NCBI GenBank assembly: GCA_024138025.1
Contig: JAMXBD010000093.1
Location: 1,240,001-1,304,000, forward strand
Source: Combretum micranthum
Taxonomy: Eukaryota; Streptophyta; Magnoliopsida; Myrtales; Combretaceae
Length of the DNA stretch: 64,000 bases
Direction: 5' to 3'
Below, piece after piece: positions 58,803 to 64,000 of this stretch (positions within the stretch are counted from its first letter, which is position 1; each line of letters begins with the position of its first letter). The translations under genes and the position numbers were made by a program. The notes below the pieces were generated by a model. The model was not told where the DNA came from. It saw only the letters and a list, made by a program, of their open reading frames with translations, and ran no database searches.

Positions 58803-60169
58803 TGATGTGATTGTATCAAAGTCTAAAATTTATAAATCTAAATTAATTCCTACGATCAAACTAGGTAGTGTACCTACCTATAGTAGCATAGGATTAAAAC
58901 ATATATCGTCCTCAAGGATCTATTAAATAAGTACTAGAATCATCCTTTTTCTACTATTTAGTCTAATCATATGAAGAAATATCTAATCTTTAACTACTAA
59001 TTATCTAAATTATCAACCCTAAAATCAATTGTATTGCTTTAACAAAATTATATCAATCACAAGACATACCCTTAATCTTGATGCACCATAAACCCTAATT
59101 TTTCACAACAAAAGATTGATTAATGAGTTGCTTATGCTTTGCATTGTAGAATCATATAGTTAAATCAATTACTCCCTCGAGTTAATTAATTCCTAATCTC
59201 ACATGAGATAGTGGAGACCTCTCCCTTACTAATGCCATACAAGATTGCATTAAAATCAAGATTCCTAAACAGAGATGAAATTTTTCTTGTAGAAAACCAA
59301 AGTCTTCCTACCTCTAGGCAAAACATGTAATCTTTCTATTCATGGGAATCTCTCCTATTAGATGAAACCTCTTTCTATCTAACAAGAATCATGCATATAA
59401 TCAATCTTGTACATAAATCAATTGTAAGACAATCATAACACATGAATAGATACAAAGGCAAAAGCTTTCATTAATCAAGAACAATTAAATTCACATGGGT
59501 TTAGGGTTTCACAAAACTTAGGGCATAAAGATTTACTCCTCCATAGATTTCACAATAAAAGCAATAGATCTAGAGAAGTAATCTATGAACATGATAAACA
59601 ATAAACAATAAAACCCTTTTGATTGTTGTCTTGTACTCTCCAATGAATTTCTAGCAATTTTCTCTTTAAAGTTCATGGCTTTTTCCCTCTTAGGGTTTAG
59701 AAAATGTGTAAGGATCATAACTGAAAGGTTGGAGCGGCTATTTATACATTTGGAACCATCTTTGAAAGTGCCCTACCATGTATATGGTCGTGCTCAAGGT
59801 GGTGCACTCTGGCATTCCTCCATTTTCTTCTCAGATCAAGTTTTATCCTTCAACACTACTTTGTACACTTTCAAGGCAGTACCCAGGGCACAATTGGGAA
59901 CAGTTGTTGGTCATGTTTTGAAGCTCAACACTAGCATCTACATGGCTATGCTAAAAGTTGTGTACAATTAAAATTCAAGCTTTTATTATCCTTTATTAGA
60001 TTTCTTCTCGTTTTTGCTCAAATCATCCTTAAACTTTTGAAATGTATCTTCTAAACCCTAAAATCAAATATAGAGCAATTAAGTATCCTTTTCTTGATAA
60101 TTTCACATAAAGTCCATCAAAAATTATATCCAATAAGTATTAGAAATAACGGTCTTTTAACATTTATCA
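58803..60169 (-). mobile_element. Solo LTR D2 (1,367 bp) inside chromovirus gag
   Basis: On the minus strand it starts TGATAAATGTT and ends ACAATCACATCA. Flanks are CTTAT (58798-58802) and CTTGT (60170-60174). Gag reads in compatible frame on both sides, which supports the boundaries. TATA at 59746-59738. It parallels D1. The 98-codon ORF at 59675-59971 runs antisense through U3 and has no domain. Confidence 0.85.
59738..59746 (-). promoter_or_regulatory. TATA box of solo LTR D2
   Basis: The minus strand reads TATAAATAG in TGTATAAATAGCCGCTCC, about 430 bases from the LTR start. Confidence 0.65.
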
Positions 60170-60336
60170 CTTGTTGAGGCATATTTATCGATGGTTGCTT
60201 GGGTGCTTCCTTATGCAACGGTGGATTAGGTTGCGGGTTGCTTTCATCCTTAGAATGGCCTTTAGCTTCAAGCTCATCACGATACCTAGCAAGGCGGTTA
60301 ATCCTCCTGCCTCTTCTTGTTGACTTGTATATTCAA

Positions 60337-61483
60337 TGTGGATTTTGATGAGACAATTAATTGCACAATTAACTATTTAATTATGAAAAACTGCACTTAA
60401 TTAGTCAAACATATGATGAATAATATGCTAGAATATATATGTATATGTTGTGAGTTTTTGTGGAGATTGTGCATATTTTTAAGCAGGAACAAATTAGTGA
60501 TGACTAGCTTTGGTTGTAGGTCAAAGTCGAGAGCCAAACTAGTTCATTCACTAAGGCATGACAAACTCAAGTCCAAGACTTGACAAGTTAAAAAATGTAG
60601 AGCCATTGATTGAGGGTCACATCAAGGGATTGATGTGTTAATTGGTCAGCGCATGACAAGCTCAAGTCCAACACTTGACAAGCTCAAACATATACAACTC
60701 TAGTCAAGGGTTAAAATCAAGGCACAAACAATTTAGGGTGTAACAAGTTTTAATTGAAGACTTGATGGAGTTCATGTGAGCAAAGACTTGGTTAAGGGCC
60801 AAAATGAAGGCATAACATTTTTAAGCACAATAAGGCTTAAGGTGCAACAATTTAAATGAATAAACCGATATGACAAAATGAGCCATTGAAACACATTTAA
60901 TGCTTAACATTATCTCTAATGGATATTTGAACTTTTCAAGGCTATAAATACTCTTTCCTTGGGAGATTAAAAAAGAGAAGCGAGTGGAAGTGAAAGAGTG
61001 CTTTTATTTGCAAATGAATAAATTATTAATTTTCTTTGTTCTCTTATTCATTAACTTGTAAATATCTACAAAGAGAGAGAAAACTTTGCTAATGTTATGT
61101 TCTTATATCTGCTATCTAATAGTGAGCATCTAGAGAGAGAAAGGAAATATTTTATTTTCTAAATGTTGTAAAAGTGGTGTATTGCTCAACTTGAGCACGT
61201 GGTTTTTGGTGATCAATAAAGTGATTATAAAGTCTTCAATTGGAGGCATTGATGGATCGTAGAGAGTAGAAAGTGGGCAAAACTCCACGTTAAATTTGGA
61301 TTCAAATTTTCTATTCCTCTTTTATATTTCATATTATAATATGTTGTTTTATTTTCTGTTGCTATTGATGTTTAATTTGATTTGTTGCATAAAAATTATT
61401 TGTTTGAGCTTTTTAGGGAAAATACTCAATTTTACCCCTCTCCCCCTCCCTTGAGTATTTTCTACTACATTTTCATGTTTTCA
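60337..61483 (+). mobile_element. 5' LTR of a Ty1/copia element (about 1.15 kb)
   Basis: Starts near TGTGGATTTTGATGAG and ends just before the primer site. U3 holds an imperfect repeat of about 110 bp around CAAGTCCAAGACTTGACAAG (60565 and 60660). TATA at 60942-60950. U5 includes GAGCACGTGGTTTTTGGTGATC. Exact ends are uncertain: TACTACA at 61469 could be the true 3' end. Confidence 0.7.
60942..60950 (+). promoter_or_regulatory. TATA box of the copia LTR
   Basis: CTATAAATA in AAGGCTATAAATACTC. Confidence 0.7.
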
Positions 61484-61485
61484 TT

Positions 61486-61499
61486 TGGTATTAGAGCCT
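61486..61499 (+). other. Primer binding site of the copia element, initiator tRNA-Met type
   Basis: TGGTATTAGAGCCT. One C-to-T change from the usual TGGTATCAGAGC. It places the element on the plus strand. Confidence 0.85.
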
Positions 61500-61639
61500 T
61501 GTCTCTATCTTTTATGTGCTTAATCTCATACAAAGTAAAGATCATAGCATCAAATGCACTAGGGTTTTCAGGGGGGTAAGTTATAAATAAACCACCGCTT
61601 CTAAGTGGGGGTAACTATCTATATTAGAAGCATAGAATG

Positions 61640-62860
61640 AAAATTTTTCTAAATGCTTAAAATAAATTAATTTGGAATGTTATAGAAAATGAGCTTTTAA
61701 TTATAGAAGGAAAAGAAGAAAGAGATTACAGTGAAGAAGACGAGAAAAGATTAGATTTGAATGAAATTGCTATGGATATTTTGTATTATAGACTGAATGA
61801 AAGTGATTTACATGCAAATCTACTAAAGAGATATGGGATGAACTGGAATAGGCTTATGAAGGAACTTATAGAGTTAGAGATACAAAAACAAGTCTTTTAT
61901 GTAGACAGTTCAAAAACATTAAAATGCTTCCAAATAAATCTATAGATGAGATGCGTAATAGATTAATTAATATCATTAATCCTCTAAGCATACTTGGGAA
62001 GAATTTTATTAACTTGGAAATAAATTCTAAACGTCTTAGGTCATTACCTAATGATTAGGAGGCAAAAAGAACTGTCATAGAAGAAGCATGAGATTTGAGT
62101 GCTATAAGCAAAGAAGAACTCCTTGGAGAACTCAAAACACATGAACTTACTAAGAAGCAAGGGGAATAATTAATCAAATAAGAAGGCCATTGCCTTGAAT
62201 GCCATAAGTCAAGACTCTAGTGAAGGAGAAGATGATGATGATAATAATAAAGAATTTGTCTTAATGGCTAAGAAGCTTAAGAAGTTAATGAAGTCCAACA
62301 ATAAATTAAAGAAAGTGGACGATGACAGTAGCTCATCTACATACAAAAAGAAGGATGTAATAACTTTCTTTAAATGCTACAAACTAGGACAGATCCAGCA
62401 ATATTATCCATCACTCAAGAAGGCTTCAATGGGACCTAGAAAAGAAGCACTCATAGCCACTTGGAGTGATGATGACTTAAGTGACTTAGAAGAGAATGTG
62501 TGCTTCATGGCACTAGATGATGAGGTAAATTTCCCTTCTTCTCCTTCCTATGATGAGTTATATGCTATGTATGATAAAGTATGCTGTAAGTTGGTAAAAT
62601 TAGAGAAAAAGAACAACATGCTTAAATCCTTAATGCTGGAATTAGTTGAAGAGCTAGAAAATTTTCAAACTAAACATGAGGAGATTAAATTAGAAAATGA
62701 AAAGCTGCATGAAGAAATAAATAGCTTGGAATTGGAAATTGATAAGATGAAAAATAAGTGTAAGAAGCTAAAAAGTAAAAATGATGAGTTAAGCAAGATT
62801 AATGAGAAATTAATAATTGAAAATGATTTGCTAGATCTTGAATTAAAATTATAAATAATA
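61640..62860 (+). pseudogene. gag: Ty1/copia gag
   Basis: UBN2-type gag pieces in order: NEIAMDILYYRLNESDL (61757 on); PNKSIDEMRNRLINIINPLSILGK (about 61925-61995); RLRSLPND; LSAISKEELLGELKTHELTKK (62096-62160); then an open 219-codon piece (62195-62854) with an acidic stretch, a ruined zinc knuckle (FFKCYKLGQIQQYYP, where two Cys and the His are lost), the MALDDEV motif and a long Lys/Glu/Leu-rich coiled coil. Stops interrupt the first part (about 61942, 62058, 62090, 62167). Gag would package the RNA; this copy cannot chelate zinc. Confidence 0.9.
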
Positions 62861-63280
62861 ACAGTGTTGAATGTGCTAGCAGTAGCAGTGAATTTCTAAA
62901 GGAGCTAGAAGAACTAAAAAATGAAAATATTTTGCTAAAAGCTAGCTTAGATGAGTCAAAAGTGACTATAGCTAAGTTCACAAATGGTAAAAAGAATTTG
63001 AACACAATTTTTGGAAATAAAAAATGTGATTCAAATAAATACGGAATTGGCTATAGTAGAAAAAGTAGCTGTAAGCCCACAAAACTCGTTTTGCAAAAGC
63101 CACCCATGGAACATGCAACTACTGTGAAAAATCTTGTCATATTACACACAATTATGTAATAAGAAAAAATATGTATTTGAATCATAAAAGCAAACTAGTT
63201 TAGGTTCTTAAAAGGGAGATTCTTGTTATACCTAACCAAAAAGGACCTAAACTCGAATGGATACCAAAGAAATAATACTT
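62861..63280 (+). pseudogene. Continuation of copia gag/coiled coil into protease
   Basis: After the stop at 62852-62854 the coiled-coil character resumes in another frame (NENILLKASLDESKVTIAKF at about 62920-62980). Then a Lys/Asn-rich linker with HGTC-like residues (about 63090-63130) leads to the protease. No independent gene. Confidence 0.6.
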
Positions 63281-63521
63281 TGTTTTGTAGGGATCTTCAA
63301 GTGAAAACAACAAATGGTACTTGGACAGTGATTGCTTTAGATACATGATTGGAGATGTATACAAGTTCATATCTCTAGACTTGAAAGATCAAGGAAATCT
63401 TTCTTTTGGAGACAATAAAAAATCAACCGTTCTTAGTGAATGTAACATTCCTATAAACAAATATTTAATTATTAAAAATGTGCTATTAGTTGATGGATTA
63501 AACATAATCTGCTTAGTGTAA
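63281..63521 (+). pseudogene. Ty1/copia protease with altered active site
   Basis: NNKWYLDSDCFRYMIGD (63310-63350) corresponds to the usual WYLDSGCSRHMTGD; the catalytic D-S-G reads D-S-D. LSFGDNKKSTV and IIKNVLLVDGLNIICLV follow, then a stop at 63519-63521. The Gly-to-Asp change in the DSG loop would be expected to abolish activity. Confidence 0.88.
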
Positions 63522-64000
63522 GTCAATTATATGATAATGGTTTTAGAATAACATTTACATTTCTTGGTAATAAATATTATATTAAAAGAATTGACAATAA
63601 CAAAGCTTATTTTGAAGGGTATAGACAAAGAAATATTTACAAAATTAATTTAGATGATTTCAAATCATCAAATGCAACTTGTTTATATTCTCAAAATGAC
63701 AATAGTTGGCTATAGCATAGAAAATTGGGATATGCTAGCATGGATGTAATTTCAAAACTTGTTAACAAGAATCTTATCAAAGGTTTATCAAACATAAATT
63801 TTTAAAAAGACATGATTTATTAAGCATGTCAATAAGGAAAGAAAACTAAGACTTCTTTTAAGTCAAAGGATACTATTTCCACTTCTTGGCCATTAGAACT
63901 ATTACATATTGACTTATTTGGTCCTACTTAAACTCTAAGTTTGGGAGGCAAAAAATACACCTTAGTTATTGTTGATGATTTTACTAGATATACATGGAAT
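63522..64000 (+). pseudogene. Ty1/copia GAG-pre-integrase and start of integrase, runs off the window
   Basis: NIYKINLDDFKSSNATCLYS and HRKLGYASMDVISKLVNKNLIKGLS (63620-63800) are the zinc-binding pre-integrase domain (H...LGH-type, here LGY). It is followed by ELLHIDLFGPT and TLSLGGKKYTLVIVDDFTRYTW (63895-63998), the start of the integrase core with the first catalytic Asp (D in HIDLFGP). In-frame stops near 63713 and 63928. Reverse transcriptase would follow outside the window. Confidence 0.9.

Larger units (their letters stand above)
57434..60320 (-). pseudogene. gag: Chromovirus gag, decayed, split by solo LTR D2
   Basis: N-terminal piece at 60315-60170 (basic RRGRRINRL then Pro/Gln-rich). 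After D2 the frame resumes at 58802 with PREVPRLVDQPNRVEQL, then FIKSNRFFDGDAGKPKEVDD (about 58560), TFKEEFLKEHFLDSLRLKM (about 58320), LELEMQRRLMEFEIRTCSALVDKARVLE (about 58140-58060). The zinc-knuckle zone at 57894-57800 has cysteines lost (SWKCKGGHYPRDY, CYVYGNKDHKVDN). It aligns with the open gag at 1-1022 but has many stops. The 5' LTR is not in the window, as a copia element begins at about 60337. Confidence 0.85.

Noticed and set aside
62799..63005. Minus-strand ORF rich in Phe, Leu, Ser
   Set aside because: Antisense of the Lys/Glu/Leu coiled coil of copia gag.
1..64000. tRNA and rRNA genes
   Set aside because: The only tRNA-like sequences I recognise are retrotransposon primer sites of 12-17 bases; no cloverleaf was found by eye, though a dedicated scan was not possible.

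Overview
This is intergenic, repeat-dominated nuclear DNA from a large plant genome, most likely a eudicot. It is AT-rich, carries Ty3/gypsy and Ty1/copia retrotransposons with plant-type initiator-Met primer sites, and contains the wreck of an S-locus-type receptor kinase. I see no intact host gene and no rRNA, tRNA or CRISPR. Nearly all of the 64 kb is LTR retrotransposons nested inside one another. Assignments rest on reading motifs and on comparing copies within the window by eye; no database search was possible.

Layout. 1-6254 (minus): 5' end of a Ty3/gypsy element with an open gag, a broken extra ORF ahead of gag, a primer site and a 3.56-kb LTR (A1). 6255-9836 (plus): related LTR A2. 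9837-15500 (plus): LTR-like block F with a 0.6-kb tandem duplication, split by 3.8-kb solo LTR A3 with a perfect TAGTT target duplication. 15680-16543: receptor-like kinase pseudogene, followed by an unassigned ORF and two MITE-like inverted repeats. 18037-19356: two close direct LTRs. 20660-23280: minus-strand LTR remnants (A5, D1).

23808-34877: solo LTR C1, split by a structurally complete but non-coding LTR element (24555-33429, ATGGG target duplication, tRNA-Arg-type primer site) that carries several tandem-repeat arrays. 34935-49526: B-type LTRs B1 and B2, interrupted by solo LTR C2 (AATTC duplication), A-type LTR A4, and a 2.46-kb mini-element whose only coding content is a retroviral-type protease. 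49527-60320 (minus): a decayed chromovirus (gag, protease, reverse transcriptase, RNase H, integrase, chromodomain-like tail) interrupted by a 160-bp CACTA MITE and two solo LTRs (B3, D2). 60337-64000 (plus): a decayed Ty1/copia element running off the window.

Most notable: (1) several diverged LTRs share a short exon-like core (GATTACTACGRYTAA) 14-20 nt before a GTGAGT donor, with an acceptor about 0.7-0.8 kb downstream, which suggests a conserved spliced leader inside the LTRs; (2) an unrecognised ORF of about 360 codons lies between primer site and gag in the youngest-looking element; (3) a protease-only mini-retrotransposon; (4) a coding-free LTR element loaded with tandem arrays.
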